NCBI GenBank assembly: GCA_947561715.1
Contig: OX387197.1
Span: forward strand, 6,879,001-6,943,000
Direction: 5' to 3'
Origin: Ascidia mentula
Taxonomy: Eukaryota; Chordata; Ascidiacea; Phlebobranchia; Ascidiidae
DNA length: 64,000 bases
In this document: positions 26,649-39,038 of the stretch, one piece after another
How positions within the stretch are numbered: the first letter of the stretch is position 1
Layout of the letters: each line of letters starts with the position of its first letter
The notes under the pieces: model-generated
The model's database searches: none
Told to the model about the DNA's origin: nothing
Seen by the model: the letters and a program-made list of their open reading frames with translations, nothing else
Translations under genes and position numbers: made by a program

Positions 26649-28098
26649 ATTTGCAGATTTTGAATACCTTCATTTTACATAACATACATCAGTGTTATAA
26701 ATCAAACCAAAATTATAGAAAATAGTTTGCTTGTAAAAATACATTCATTAACACTTATATTATCAAAAAAGACGACAAGTGTAAGAATGCACAAAATTTC
26801 CAAAATGAAAGTATTGCAATATTTGTACCGTATTTAAATACATACTAAATGAAACACATAATAATAATAAAATAACCTTGAGGGTTAACGCAGATTGGAA
26901 AGTTTCTAATTAGCGCTGAGAAACTTATTTATAATGAAAGCTGATTGCCTGGATTTTGCATGGTATTACAATTTTTGCGACAAATAAGTCAACATCAGGA
27001 CCTGATCCCCAAAATACACGCATAATCTCTTTTTAAACAGGAAATATACGCATTTTGTCACAGCAAGTGAAACAACTCACCGACGCGTATACTACCATGT
27101 GATCAGCAAAATGCGACCAACCTTTGCTGTAATTGTGTATGAAATGAACGACTCAGTCAGCAACACAGCACATCGCATTTTTTCACCAAATGTTTACTTT
27201 CGTTCAATGTGTTCGCGTTGCAACACCGAAATCGCAAAGTGTGCTCACTGAAGGGTGAAATAATTATGTTGTGACGTAAGACTGTAAACAGCTGTGCTTT
27301 GTTTTTAGCATAGAATACTAAACAAAGTGGTATGGCATATCCAAGATAAATAAGTCGGTGACGCACTTGTACCTGACAAATGTCAGAGAAATCAGAGAGA
27401 CTTTCTTTGAGTATTTCAAATCTAAAAACATTTTATTTTCTAAAGGCTGTCTCCGTTTGCTGAAAGTCTCGACGAAAGTCCCGATCATGTAAACAGACCT
27501 AGTGTAATATGCGAAACGAAAATAAATAAGTGAAGCTTTCTTTTCAACTCGAGCGATGAAGTAAATATTAATGTTTTCCACCCCAACCAGTGCGATGCCA
27601 CGCCGCATTTCAGAATCTCTTGTTCATAAAACACAATCCAAATTAAATGTGTGTTTTGCACCAATTTAACAACGAATTTTTGTGTATTTTTTCTATTATT
27701 TATTAGATACAAAACACTGATCTCTATAAACATAGATACAAAACAAGATTTTTTTTTATTTCTGTAGCATGTGTTGCCAATAACAACTAAAAGCATTAAA
27801 TCGGATGATAGCTTAATAAGTGTCAGAAGTCCAAAATACTCCCAACAACTGAACGTATTATGTATACTATTATTGCATAATGTTCTCCCAAAATACTCAG
27901 TTATAACCATGCTGTCCTATTTACGTTAACAAAACAAACCACAGATGAAACAAAATATTAATATTTGACATTCAATGCAAGCCTTATGCTCATTGGAATT
28001 ACATTTGGCAACAACAGCCAGATCAAAAATTTGTAAATTTGGTTGCCTGAAGATTGTGTAACGTGAGAAAAGTATTACACAAATTTATAATTGAAAAA
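26649..28098. other. Divergent promoter region between GPAT and LRRC23
   Basis: The two genes are transcribed away from this 1.45 kb AT-rich region. Open frames on the minus strand (for example 27485-27910) lack splice support or recognisable similarity and appear fortuitous. 5' UTR exons of either gene could lie here, but none can be placed. Confidence 0.5.
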
Positions 28099-30230
28099 AT
28101 GTCCGAAGGATCCGACTTTGAGGATGAAGAAATAGGAGGTGAAGAGGAAGATAAGCCAACAGAAGAAGAAGAGGTTGGTACCGTTTTTTCTCAATTTCTA
28201 GACTAAGACTAAACTCCCTATTTGTAGAAGAATATGATATGACTATTGCATTAATTAATTAGTGTGAATTTGAGGTCTGTAGAAGTGAAATGTTTAAATA
28301 AAGAATTGTTTGTTTGAAATTGTTGTATTGTGGTTGCAGAAACTTCCTGAAAACCCACTTGTGCAAGACATGATTCCTGAATGTCTTTCCTTGCTATGTA
28401 AAATAGGAAATGGTTTGGCACATGCCTATGTAAGGTTGGATGCTCATGAAAGGTAATTAATACAAATATTTAAAGTAGCCAACACTTTTTTAGCTCTTGT
28501 TTTACAAGTCACATGTTTTAGAGAGCTCACCGACATTGACCTGTTGAAAAATTTTATCCATGTGAGATATGTGGACGTTTCTGGAAACCTTCTTAAGGAT
28601 TTGTCTCCGTTAAACAACCTCACACACCTCCTGTCACTTAAAACTGACAAAAATAATTTGACATCTGCAAAACTTGATCCACTACCATACTTGCAGGTAC
28701 AGCTCATATTATTTATTTTCCATTTTGTGTTTTGACAATTTAATATTTACTATCAAACATAATACCTAAATATCATGATCTATTATATTAAGTAAAGACA
28801 TTCCATTGATTTATGAGGCCAACTGCATTGTAAAACCTTTTAGCCTGTTGCAAAAAAGGTCCAGGACATATATTGGTATTTTAAAATCCATTTTGGGTAT
28901 ATATCAGATTGCAGACTTTTCTGGAAACAAGATTACAAGCACAGAAGGAATCGAACATCCAATGCTGACAAAACTTAATTTAAACTGTAAGGTTCTTTCT
29001 AATTGTACATCTGCTGTTTCACATTAATCCTTACATTTTCCATTTACAGCGAATCTAATCACAGAAATAAGTTCTTTAAATCCAAAAACACTTTCTCACC
29101 TACACACATTGGAGCTCCGTGGTAATAAACTCGAATCCACCAAGGGACTTTACCTTCCAAACCTCAAGTTTTTATATTTGGTAAATTGAATGTTTTTTTA
29201 TCCTCCCTGTGTGCTTGTGAACTCTGTTGCGCAAAGATTCGTTTGGTTGTGATTACTTTGCTAAAAGTAAATTTTTACCACCTTAGTATGATTTTTTTGT
29301 ACTTTTCAAATCGCAGGCTGGCAACCTTTTAAAGAATGTTGAGGACCTTGACAAGTTGGAAAGCCTTACAACTCTCCATTTGCGAGACAACCAGATAGAC
29401 AAACTTGATGGCTTCCCAGACACAATGAAAAAACTGCAATACATTAACCTAAGGTATTGTTACAGGTGCATTTTGTTATGACACTCACTGAGTGTGCTTT
29501 TTTCAGAGGAAACAATGTTACAGACATGAAAGAAGTATCAAAGTTAGTTAACCTTCCATTCCTGAGGGCCATTGTCATGAATGGTGAGAAAACATGAAAT
29601 TTTATCTTGATTTGTTTAGTGCGAATTGTAACCATGCCAGGTTGCTGACTGTCTTTTGTGATCAAAGCAAGAAAAAAGCCTAATTTCAAATATTTTTTTT
29701 AAAGTTCTGTAAAATTAGGTACTCTTTAAACTGCGTGAAATATTGCTTTGTTATGCCATAAAAACATCAAGAAAATGTTTGCCAAATGAGTAGTACCTAT
29801 TTTTTTTCAATGTGTGACCAACCTGTCACTCAACCTACAAGTAACTTTTACAAATTTGACAACCTCAACTATCTAACACACACAGTCAGTCTTTATTTTT
29901 CAGGCTAAACTTACTCTCAAGTTTGCTTTCATGGCCTAAGCCTGTTGTCGTAACTCCACGCAAAATGATTTTCAAATTCTTACTACAAATTTGGCCAATT
30001 CCTGGACATTTAGGCGCTCAATGGCATTTTTTGTGTTGCAATATCCAGACAACCCTTGCTTGGAAGAAGACGGCTACAGAATCGAGATCCTCATCATGTT
30101 GAGGCGATTAGAGCGACTCGACAAAGACGAGTACTCAGAGGAGGAGAGAGCGGAAGCGGAGGACATCTATGAGCAGCGGAGGCAGGAGGAGCTGATGAAG
30201 GAAGACGAAGAGGCACAAAACGATGATTAA
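28099..30230 (+). CDS. LRRC23: LRRC23, axonemal radial-spoke leucine-rich repeat protein
   Basis: LRRC23 is a component of the head of radial spoke 3 in motile cilia and sperm flagella. A Ciona axonemal LRR protein of this type has been reported. Exons: 28099-28173, 28340-28452, 28522-28696, 28908-28986, 29050-29180, 29317-29453, 29507-29583, 30049-30230, giving 322 residues in frame. The N-terminus is acidic (MSEGSDFEDEEIGGEEEDK). CLSLLCKIGNGLAHAYV matches vertebrate LRRC23. Successive LRRs follow: YVDVSGNLL, IADFSGNKIT, LHTLELRGNKLES, LKFLYLAGNLL, LTTLHLRDNQID, LQYINLRGNNV. An LRR cap (DNPCLEEDGYRIEIL) and a glutamate-rich tail (EEERAEAEDIYEQRRQEE) end the protein. The first intron donor is GTTGGT, which is non-optimal but keeps the frame. 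Confidence 0.94.
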
Positions 30231-31113
30231 TGTTTCACGCTGCTGTTTTGCCTAAAAAAGTTTGTCATTCGTACAGCATAACAACATGGTACTATTAAAT
30301 TCGAACGAAAGGAGATACAGTGTTAAATTTTTCATGGAAGCTCTTTATATGGTTCATTAAAATATGGCGGAAACACTGAAAAAATGCACGATAACTTCAT
30401 CGTAATGTGCTTTTTGCCTCCGTTTCGAATTGCTGTGCCTTTGTTATACCTTGATTTTCCGTTGCTTTTGCTTGACACACAGTTTTATAAAAGCGTTTAT
30501 ATATTTTAATAAAAGAACTTTTGAATACTGTTCTCCAATCTGCCGAAAAAGCGACGTATAGCGACCAATTTCAGATTTCGTATGTTTGTGACAGAAGCTC
30601 CTTCTTCGTTTTTTACTCATGTATTTCTATATTAGAGTTAAATATATTGTCCCAAACTTAAAAACGTTTTCACGACCAGATAGACCCATATGGAAAACCG
30701 ACTTGCTTGCAGCCAATTATAATACGCCGGATGTGACCAAAAACAAGTTTTCCATCTGCCGGTTATCCCATCGCCTTTTTCGGACATTTCGTTGTATCAG
30801 GATTTTGTTTCCAAACGCCTATATGCCCAAACTGGATTTATCATGAGTCTTTGCGTCAATGGCAAACTAGAAGTGGCAACTAATACTTTATGATGAAAAT
30901 CATTACGGCTATTGAAATTTAACTTTCTATTTCGGCCACAACGGCGTGTATTTTTAACTACATTTAATCTGCATGCCTTATTTTCCACATCGTTATTAAT
31001 AGTTTCTTGCTTTTTGCCGTTATGTTGGAAGATGATTTTCATTAAACCTAAACTACCCATTTTTTGGAAAAAATAGTTGGGCAGATGTCTTTTTGTTGAA
31101 ATACTCAAAACTT
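30231..31113. other. Intergenic, convergent 3' region
   Basis: This lies between the LRRC23 stop and the stop of the minus-strand membrane-protein gene. Apart from the AATAAA at 30508, nothing is supported. Open frames at 30619-30846 and 30797-31108 have no recognisable features. Confidence 0.5.
30508..30513 (+). terminator. Candidate polyadenylation signal for LRRC23
   Basis: AATAAA in an AT-rich context about 280 bp after the LRRC23 stop codon. Confidence 0.5.
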
Positions 31114-32619
31114 TTATTTTCCTCTGCTCAATATTTTTAATCTCTTGGGCCTCAAGTAGGTGCGCGTCAAACCTCTTCGGGCTGTTTCATTTATAACTTG
31201 TTGAATTCCACTAACACGTGGCCTCGGTATCGGTCGTGGCGTTAAGCGTTCCGAAGAGCCACGGATTACGGCATCCATTGTCGACGACGCCGCATCAACG
31301 ACATCTACCGGTATGTCTTCCTCGCATATTTGCACCACTTGGGGGCAGGTTGGGATGCGTAATGTAGATGGATAGTTAAACGGCGAAAACGAGTGGCACT
31401 GTGGGATTCTGGGATGCTGGTCCCAAGGATTTTGTTTCACCAGTGTGTTCGTATGCGATGGCCCCATTCTTATGCTGTCCCCATAGCAGGGTATATCGAT
31501 GAATGCGGGAGTTCGATAAGCTGGCTTTGCTTTTTCCCAGTCTCCACATGAAAAAGGCTCCATTTCACGGAGAAAACGCGAACCTGCATAAAACAATCAA
31601 TTCATAAACTGTTTTTAATTTGCTTCAAAATTTGTCATTAAAGCAGCAATTCCCCACCGGTTTTACAACTCCCCGCATTTGACCATACCTTCATTACAAC
31701 TGGATGCAGTGTCTTCGCAATATGCTTCATCATCCCCCGAATAACAGAGTTTTCCAGGACTTGGTGAAATGCACCTCTCTGCTGCGTATTTGCCTTTTTC
31801 CGCACTCTGTGTCGATGCATCATGAACTGATAATGAGTACAGTGTAAGACTCATTTCATTCCAATTAAGTTACAGACGTGACACGGGGCTTAACCTGGTG
31901 AGTCTCTAAATCGGCGTCGGTCATAGCGAAGTAACAACACCCCGTAGAAGTGTTTCAAAAAATGCCGCAGCCAGTCCAATACACGTTGAACCACTGGCAA
32001 CACTGCATTAAAAGTGATTGTAAAATAGTAGCAAAGGGTAACATTAAAGCAATACGTTTACCTAGTTCAGCAATGCCCACCATTGCCCTTACGACATAGG
32101 AGCGGTGCGTTTTAAGCCAAAACGGCATCAAAAACAAGGCTTCCTGACGTTGATCTTGCTGAAACATGGTTTGCATTTCCTCTTCACAGCTGGCTTCGTA
32201 TCCTTCGTTACCTCGCTGTCTGCTCGACAGTGCCTGTAACCTTCTGTCGGGATTTATCACAAGGGTTATCCTCAAATAGCTTTCGAATTAAAAAATATCT
32301 TTTACCTCCGCCTTTTGTCTCGAGATCTTTCCAGTCGAGTACTTTTCAAAAAGTTAACAAAGGACATTTCCTTTAACAGCAAGCCGACAGCAATAGGCAG
32401 GCCAACGTTAAACATATTCAAGCACATTTGCAAAGCTGGTGCCAAAAATGCGATGAACCTCCAATCTAAACAAATGTTTTTGAATGATTCGTCCAAATGT
32501 ATGCTAAACAGCGCTTCAATGCATTCCAGACAAACTGCAGTAAGCCAATGAAAACAAAGCAAAGAAATTCCTGCCGAAGCTAATGAATGCATATTGGTAT
32601 AATACTTTCTATTTTTCAA
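31114..32619 (-). CDS. Unrecognised putative membrane protein, 5 exons
   Basis: I do not recognise this family. Exons 32306-32619, 32062-32270, 31895-32002, 31689-31826 and 31114-31583 join with consistent phases and GT-AG sites to about 412 residues. A second in-frame Met at 32592 could be the start instead. The N-terminal third contains two hydrophobic stretches (around SLASAGISLLCFHWLTAVCL and FIAFLAPALQMCLNMFNVGL). The middle is hydrophilic, then FLMPFWLKTHRSYVVRAMVG and a further amphipathic or hydrophobic segment (LDWLRHFLKHFYGVLLL). The last 200 residues are soluble-looking, proline-rich and end in a basic tail (YLRPKRLKILSRGK). An AATAAA overlaps the stop codon. The start lies about 170 bp from that of the oppositely oriented gene at 32789. 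The exon structure is convincing. The function is unknown. Confidence 0.72.
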
Positions 32620-32788
32620 AAAACAGTATCAACAGCTCTATGTTTTTCTTGGTCCTCGATTATATGTTGAATTGTTGCGTAATTGCTGTCAATGTGACGT
32701 AACACTACGCTTTTGCCTGTACGAAGCAGCAACTTCAGTAATTTGCGCCTTGGTTGCTTACGGTAGCGAATGGAATCGTATATCAGAA
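32620..32788. promoter_or_regulatory. Putative bidirectional promoter
   Basis: Only about 170 bp separate the proposed start codons of two divergent genes, so a shared bidirectional promoter is likely by arrangement. An upstream ATG at 32672 is open into the + strand gene and may be its true start, which would shorten this region further. Confidence 0.5.
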
Positions 32789-34013
32789 ATGCCAAGGCGC
32801 AAAAAGACTGGATCTGTTGTTACACGACCCTGCGGCCACAGTGATTCGGAATATGAACAACAACAAGAATTAGGAGAATCTTCCCGTCAAGCCAGTCGCA
32901 ATAACTCGAGATCATCAAATGCCCCACGGCCAAGATGCAAACAGGTCACTACGAAAAAACGTCGTACCCTGCCAAACCACAAATTTACAGGCGAATCCGT
33001 TTCTGAGGAAGAATATGTCGATAGCCCGGAAACGGGAAAGGGAAATGCCTTTAGCCGAAGATATCCCGATACAGGAATTCAATGCAAAAAGTAAACTTTG
33101 TCTAAGGTTAATTATGCGCATTTATCGAGTTTTGTTGTCTGCCCTATGAAATGCACAAACAAATCCTCAAATTTTGCTTAAGAAACAACTAATAAACTGA
33201 TTCTATAAGGTTTTGCAAAAACGTTTTAGGCAAAAAAGTCTTTCATCACAAACTACCAATTATGCTTGATAGGTTGGAAAGATCCCATATTTCCCAGATT
33301 CGTGGACAACAAAATAAAATCCGTATACTCATTAATTAGGAGCGTTTATAAACAAAAGGTATACTAATTTTGCCAATAACTCACCAGTCGCTCATAAGTA
33401 GCATGTTATTCTGTTAAGCACCATAGATACAAATTATAGTGGGTACTTCGCAATATTATTAAACACAGAGCGCACGGGTCGCGGGGTTGCCAACTGTGAA
33501 AGCAATGCGCCAGTATACAAATTATATCATAATGTAATAATGACTATGCGACCAACATTTCTCGGTGTACAACATTGAAATTGTTTCAACTACATTAAAC
33601 AGTATATTGGAATATGAACTAATTGATAGTTGATTTGGCGTGACATAAATAATCACCTCACCTGTTACTTTATTCAAGCGCAATATAAGATTGTGACTAC
33701 TTTAGACACAGCAGGAGATTGGAGAAGGAAAATTCCCCTTTGATGCACATGCGAACGCTTTACTCACAATTTCCGCAGGACCGCTGTCGCCTGCTGACCC
33801 TCAACGTTTTTACAACGCTGATAATTTATTTTGCCATATTTCCCTTCGTCAACTTCATCTGGTTGTATTTCGTCAACATAGACGAGGAAGTTGCGTGAGT
33901 AAAAATATCTCATTTAGATAGAATACAATTTTTGCCTATTTAACATTTACCCATCTCAACACATTCGTTATAGCACTATCAGCACGTCAGAAAGTGGCAG
34001 CAACTCTGCTTAA
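32789..34013 (+). CDS. Unrecognised small single-pass membrane protein, 3 exons
   Basis: I do not recognise this family. Exons 32789-33090, 33706-33894 and 33974-34013 join in frame (phases 2 and 2) to 176 residues. An in-frame ATG at 32672 would add 39 residues. MPRRKKTG is followed by a Ser/Arg/Glu-rich disordered region, then LYSQFPQDRCRLLTLNVF. One strong hydrophobic segment follows (TTLIIYFAIFPFVNFIWLYF), and then a short tail ending ATISTSESGSNSA. The pattern suggests a C-terminally anchored or single-pass protein with a basic cytosolic N-terminal part. It is divergent from the membrane-protein gene at 31114-32619, so the two may be co-expressed. The last exon is only 40 bp but has a clean acceptor and stop. 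Confidence 0.65.
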
Positions 34014-34069
34014 TGCCAAACCAAATAAGTTTCTTTTTCGAAATTAAGTTTCTTTTTTTCCTTTGTACA

Positions 34070-34537
34070 CGGATTGCAATGCAGTTTGTTTTCATTTGCA
34101 TCAGTAAAACTTATTGGTTTAGAATTATAGAGTATCTGCCACTCTCTGACGTGCAGCTCCTTTGCACAAGTAAAATTCTCAGCACCATTTTGGTATCAGC
34201 AACAAACTGCATTACAACCCCTGTACTATTTTATTTAACCGATTTGCGAAACGAAATTGTGCTTTGCGCTAAGTAAAAAAAAACATTATGTATGATCCGA
34301 CGTTTTAGAAACATGTTTCATTACATCACTGATACACCAGCGCACATGTTGGGATGGTCGCGGCACTTCCGAGAAATGAGGTGGCTTGGATGGCCGCGTT
34401 GCACCGCCGAGTCGTTGTCCCTACTTATTGCAACAGCGATAAAAGATACCGCTTTTCTTCATTTCGAAGGAGTATTTGAAGATCTTTCATTAACAAACAT
34501 TGTCGACAGCCATTTGTCGAAACGATATCGTAGATAG
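34070..34537 (+). CDS. Possible F-box-like gene fragment (weak)
   Basis: The first block reads, after an acceptor-like CAG near 34092, FVFICISKTYWFRIIEYLPL and SDVQLLCTSK. This resembles an F-box helix (I..YLPLSDL..L). It can splice from a GTAAAA donor at about 34273 to 34310, giving a second block (NMFHYITDTPAHMLGWSRHF and beyond, to TAG at 34537). No start codon is convincing and no family could be named from the second block. It lies just upstream of a TIR element and the foldback element, so it may be the broken 5' part of a gene or a chance open frame. Confidence 0.28.
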
Positions 34538-34899
34538 TTCTGTTTAATACACATGCAAAATACATTAGCGTTGTTCGTTTCTTATTTAGTTTGAATCGAG
34601 GACCTGAAACACAAAAGGATTTTTTTGTGAAAGGTTTTCAAAACAATCACAACATATTTTTTCCAAATATCAAAATGTTTTTCTTGGCGCCATTTGAAAC
34701 ACTTGGCCCCAGTCATCCATAAGTTGCATATAGCTTAGAGATGATCACCAACGATATTTTGTGATATTAACGTTAGTGATGGCTTGGGTTGCCTACGAAG
34801 AATAGATATTATAAACTTTATCGTAAACAGTGTATCATCAAGAAACTGACTAAAGTCAAACAACAAAATATGATTACAGCAACAGTTTTGTTCAGTATA
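34538..34899. other. No feature seen
   Basis: AT-rich sequence with no supported gene or repeat boundary between the F-box-like fragment and the TIR element. Confidence 0.5.
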
Positions 34900-35298
34900 C
34901 CGTATTTTACGGACCATAAGGCGCAACTTAAATCCTTTTTTTTCCTCATAAATTGATCGTGCGCCTTATAAGCCGGTGCGCCTAATGTATGGATCAAGTA
35001 GTGCTTTATTGCCTACACTCAAAACCAGTACCGATACTATTATAAATAAACCACCGTCTTACACAATAAACTACGGTAAAAGCAACTAGCAACTGTGATA
35101 TTCATACTATTGTGACTTGCTTACATTTATTACGTAACAAGTTTTTGTTTAATGAGCTTTGTACGGTAACCCATACTCCTTAAAATACGTTGCGTTCTAT
35201 AGCCCGGTGCGCCTTATGTATGAACAAAACACTAATCAAAGCAATTTATTGACAGTGCGCCTTATAATCGGGTGCGCCTTATGGTCCGTAAAATACGG
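34900..35298. mobile_element. 399-bp TIR element (family B) flanked by TA
   Basis: The left end CCGTATTTTACGGACCATAA (continuing GGCGCA) is perfectly mirrored at the right end. The dinucleotide TA flanks both sides (34898-34899 and 35299-35300). The interior also repeats GTGCGCCTTATGTATG-like motifs. It has no coding capacity, so it is a MITE. A TA duplication would fit Tc1/mariner-type insertion, but two bases are weak evidence. Confidence 0.8.
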
Positions 35299-35417
35299 TA
35301 CTTTTTATCCAAAAATGGTTTCCTTTTCTGATTTGCAATAGAGATCAGTACCTGCAATGTAATGTAGTAAGCAGCGCCTCTATCGGCAAAACTTTGTTGA
35401 TGATAGAACCGCTTTGT

Positions 35418-35426
35418 TCTGTTGGT
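35418..35426. repeat. Left 9-bp target-site duplication of the foldback element
   Basis: TCTGTTGGT immediately precedes the element and is repeated exactly at 45354-45362 immediately after it. A 9-bp duplication is characteristic of Mutator-superfamily and Drosophila FB insertions. Confidence 0.85.
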
Positions 35427-35700
35427 ACCACCCTCATTCTGGCAGAATTCTGGCAGAATAATTTTGCAAATTTGCCACATTCTACAAGGTACAACAGGCA
35501 TTTACTCAAAAATTGTTTTTTTTTGGATTAGAATCAAATTACAGAGATGAGCAAGCAGATCAAACCTCAAAAAACATTTAAACAACATTTTCCGCAGCTG
35601 TATCAATCAAAAAAATCGCGAATTAAAAAAATCGCCTGGTTTTGCGATTCAGCATAATGGCGGCATGCGAAAAACTAGTCTAATAAAAAGAATTCTGCTC
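35427..35700 (+). repeat. Left unique terminus of the foldback element
   Basis: 274 bp, near-identical to the reverse complement of 45081-45353. It contains a short direct doublet (ATTCTGGCAGA twice) close to the outer end, a plausible transposase-binding arrangement. It ends in TCTGCTC just before the first array monomer. Confidence 0.85.
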
Positions 35701-38357
35701 GGCGTTCTGGCAATAGGTGCCAATATTGACCAATATCAAGAGAACGGAAATTTAATTCTCTACAACATGCAATTAACAAATTTGAAATTAAGGTGCCGGA
35801 TGACCTTCAAATCGCCGATTGAAGACGACCCGCTTTGAGCGAATCAGCAGCGTAATGGCGTAATGTCGGCATGCGAAAAACTTCCCTATTAAAACAATTC
35901 TGCTCGGCGTTCTCGCAATAGGTGCCAATATTGACCAATATCAAGAGAACGGAAATTTAATTCTCTGCAACATGCAATTAACAAATTTGAAATTAAGGTG
36001 CCGGATGACCTTCAAATCGCCGATTGAAGACGACCCGCTTTGAGCGAATCAGCAGCGTAATGGCGTAATGTCGGCATGCGAAAAACTTCCCTATTAAAAC
36101 AATTCTGCTCGGCGTTCTGGCAATAGGTGCCAATATTGACCAATATCAAGAGAACGGAAATATAATTCTCTACAACATGCAATTAACAAATTTGAAATTA
36201 AGGTGCCGGATGACCTTCAAATCTCCGATTGAAGACGACCCGCTTTGAGCGAATCAGCAGCGTAATGGCGTAATGTCGGCATGCGAAAAACTTCCCTATT
36301 AAAACAATTCTGCTCGGCGTTCTCGCAATAGGTGCCAATATTGACCAATATCAAGAGAACGGAAATTTAATTCTCTACAACATGCAATTAACAAATTTGA
36401 AATTAAGGTGCCGGATGACCTTCAAATCGCCGATTGAAGACGACCCGCTTTGAGCGAATCAGCAGCGTAATGGCGTAATGTCGGCATGCGAAAAACTTCC
36501 CTATTAAAACAATTCTGCTCGGCGTTCTCGCAATAGGTGCCAATATTGACCAATATCAAGAGAACGGAAATTTAATTCTCTACAACATGCAATTAACAAA
36601 TTTGAAATTAAGGTGCCGGATGACCTTCAAATCGCCGATTGAAGACGACCCGCTTTGAGCGAATCAGCAGCGTAATGGCGTAATGTCGGCATGCGAAAAA
36701 CTTCCCTATTAAAACAATTCTGCTCGGCGTTCTCGCAATAGGTGCCAATATTGACCAATATCAAGAGAACGGAAATTTAATTCTCTACAACATGCAATTA
36801 ACAAATTTGAAATTAAGGTGCCGGATGACCTTCAAATCGCCGATTGAAGACGACCCGCTTTGAGCGAATCAGCAGCGTAATGGCGTAATGTCGGCATGCG
36901 AAAAACTTCCCTATGAAAACAATTCTGCTCGGCGTTCTCGCAATAGGTGCCAATATTGACCAACATCAAGAGAACGGAAATTTAATTCTCTGCAACATGC
37001 AATTAACAAATTTGAAATTAAGGTGCCGGATGACCTTCAAATCGCCGATTGAAGACGACCCGCTTTGAGCGAATCAGCAGCGTAATGGCGTAATGTCGGC
37101 ATGCGAAAAACTTCCCTATTAAAACAATTCTGCTCGGCGTTCTGGCAATAGGTGCCAATATTGACCAATATCAAGAGAACGGAAATTTAATTCTCTACAA
37201 CATGCAATTAACAAATTTGAAATTAAGGTGCCGGATGACCTTCAAATCGCCGATTGAAGACGACCCGCTTTGAGCGAATCAGCAGCGTAATGGCGTAATG
37301 TCGGCATGCGAAAAACTTCCCTATTAAAACAATTCTGCTCGGCGTTCTCGCAATAGGTGCCAATATTGACCAATATCAAGAGAACGGAAATTTAATTCTC
37401 TGCAACATGCAATTAACAAATTTGAAATTAAGGTGCCGGATGACCTTCAAATCGCCGATTGAAGACGACCCGCTTTGAGCGAATCAGCAGCGTAATGGCG
37501 TAATGTCGGCATGCAAAAAACTTCCCTATTAAAACAATTCTGCCCGGCGTTCTCGCAATAGGTGCCAATATTGACCAATATCAAGAGAACGGAAATTTAA
37601 TTCTCTACAACATGCAATTAACAAATTTGAAATTAAGGTGCCGGATGACCTTCAAATCGCCCATTGAAGACGACCCGCTTTGAGCGAATCAGCAGCGTAA
37701 TGGCGTAATGTCGGCATGCGAAAAACTTCCCTATTAAAACAATTCTGCTCGGCGTTCTCGCAATAGGTGCCAATATAGACCAACATCAAGAGAACGGAAA
37801 TTTAATTCTCTGCAACATGCAATTAACAAATTTGAAATTAAGGTGCCGGATGACCTTCAAATCGCCGATTGAAGACGACCCGCTTTGAGCGAATCAGCAG
37901 CGTAATGGCGTAATGTCGGCATGCGAAAAACTTCCCTATTAAAACAATTCTGCTCGGCGTTCTGGCAATAGGTGCCAATATTGACCAATATCAAGAGAAC
38001 GGAAATTTAATTCTCTGCAACATGCAATTAACAAATTTGAAATTAAGGTGCCGGATGACCTTCAAATCGCCGATTGAAGACGACCCGCTTTGAGCGAATC
38101 AGCAGCGTAATGGCGTAATGTCGGCATGCAAAAAACTTCCCTATTAAAACAATTCTGCTCGGCGTTCTCGCAATAGGTGCCAATATTGACCAATATCAAG
38201 AGAACGGAAATTTAATTCTCTACAACATGCAATTAACAAATTTGAAATTAAGGTGCCGGATGACCTTCAAATCGCCCATTGAAGACGACCCGCTTTGAGC
38301 GAATCAGCAGCATAATGGCGTAATGTCGGCATGCGAAAAACTTCCCTATTAAAACAA
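35701..38357 (+). repeat. Left tandem array, 13 copies of a 205-bp monomer
   Basis: GGCGTTCT recurs at 35701, 35906, 36111, 36316, 36521 and on to 38161 at an exact 205-bp spacing. Copies differ at only a few positions (TCTGGCAAT or TCTCGCAAT, CTACAAC or CTGCAAC, CGATTG or CCATTG). Shared variants recur three or four monomers apart, so multi-monomer blocks were duplicated. The last copy lacks about 10 bp. No open frame runs through the monomer. Confidence 0.95.
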
Positions 38358-38912
38358 AAAATGCACTAAAACTGCACCAAATACGCTGAAAATCTCTATA
38401 CCACGTGACTTCTTGCTCATTCAACCAGAAAATTGACCCCAATGCATCACCGGTTGCCTTGTGACGAAACTGAGAATCTCTATGACGCAGGAGTACAAGA
38501 CGGGCAATCCCCGCGGGCAAAACTATTTTAATAGAGTTGCTGATATGCGGTCTTTAGTCCTATTTTCATAAAATAAAGGCGCCCCCCCTCAGGTTTTCTT
38601 TTAAAAAAACCAGTGGCTATTACGCGCGTCTGTCCGCACCATGTAACTCGTCGCATTCGTAACGTACGAAGAAAAAATGACCTGAAAACAAAGTGTTTCT
38701 TACACGACGCACACAAAATATGTTGACCTAACGTCAGTCTCGCATTTCTTCGGTTGTTGCAACGTCAGTCTCGCATTATCATATGCCAACAGGTAGTTAT
38801 TGGTTGTGTCGTAGACCGATCTTGTGCGTTTATCGTTAACGACGTCCTTTTGGCTAATACGCCTCATGCGTTGAAGTTTAAACACGATATTTGCTGATGT
38901 AATAGTTACAAA

Positions 38913-38970
38913 TTGTGACGCCATAGTTACAAATTATGACGTCATAGTTACAGATTATGACGTCATAATA
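38913..38970. repeat. Short tandem repeat containing TGACGTCATA
   Basis: About three copies of a unit of some 20 bp (ATAGTTACAAATTATGACGTC) lie in tandem. The TGACGTCA core is a palindromic CRE-like site, but here it is part of a simple array. Confidence 0.7.
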
Positions 38971-39008
38971 TAGCCGCCCCCCTGGAAAAATTAAAACTAG
39001 GCGCCTAT

Positions 39009-39038
39009 GCGAACAAACAAACAAACAAACAAACAAAC
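39009..39038. repeat. (AAAC)n microsatellite
   Basis: An uninterrupted AAAC tetranucleotide run of about seven units inside the foldback loop. Confidence 0.9.

Noticed and set aside
27318..27910. Overlapping minus-strand open frames (96 and 141 aa) upstream of LRRC23
   Set aside because: They are hydrophobic by AT-rich composition, have no splice-consistent partners or domain similarity, and lie in the divergent promoter region.
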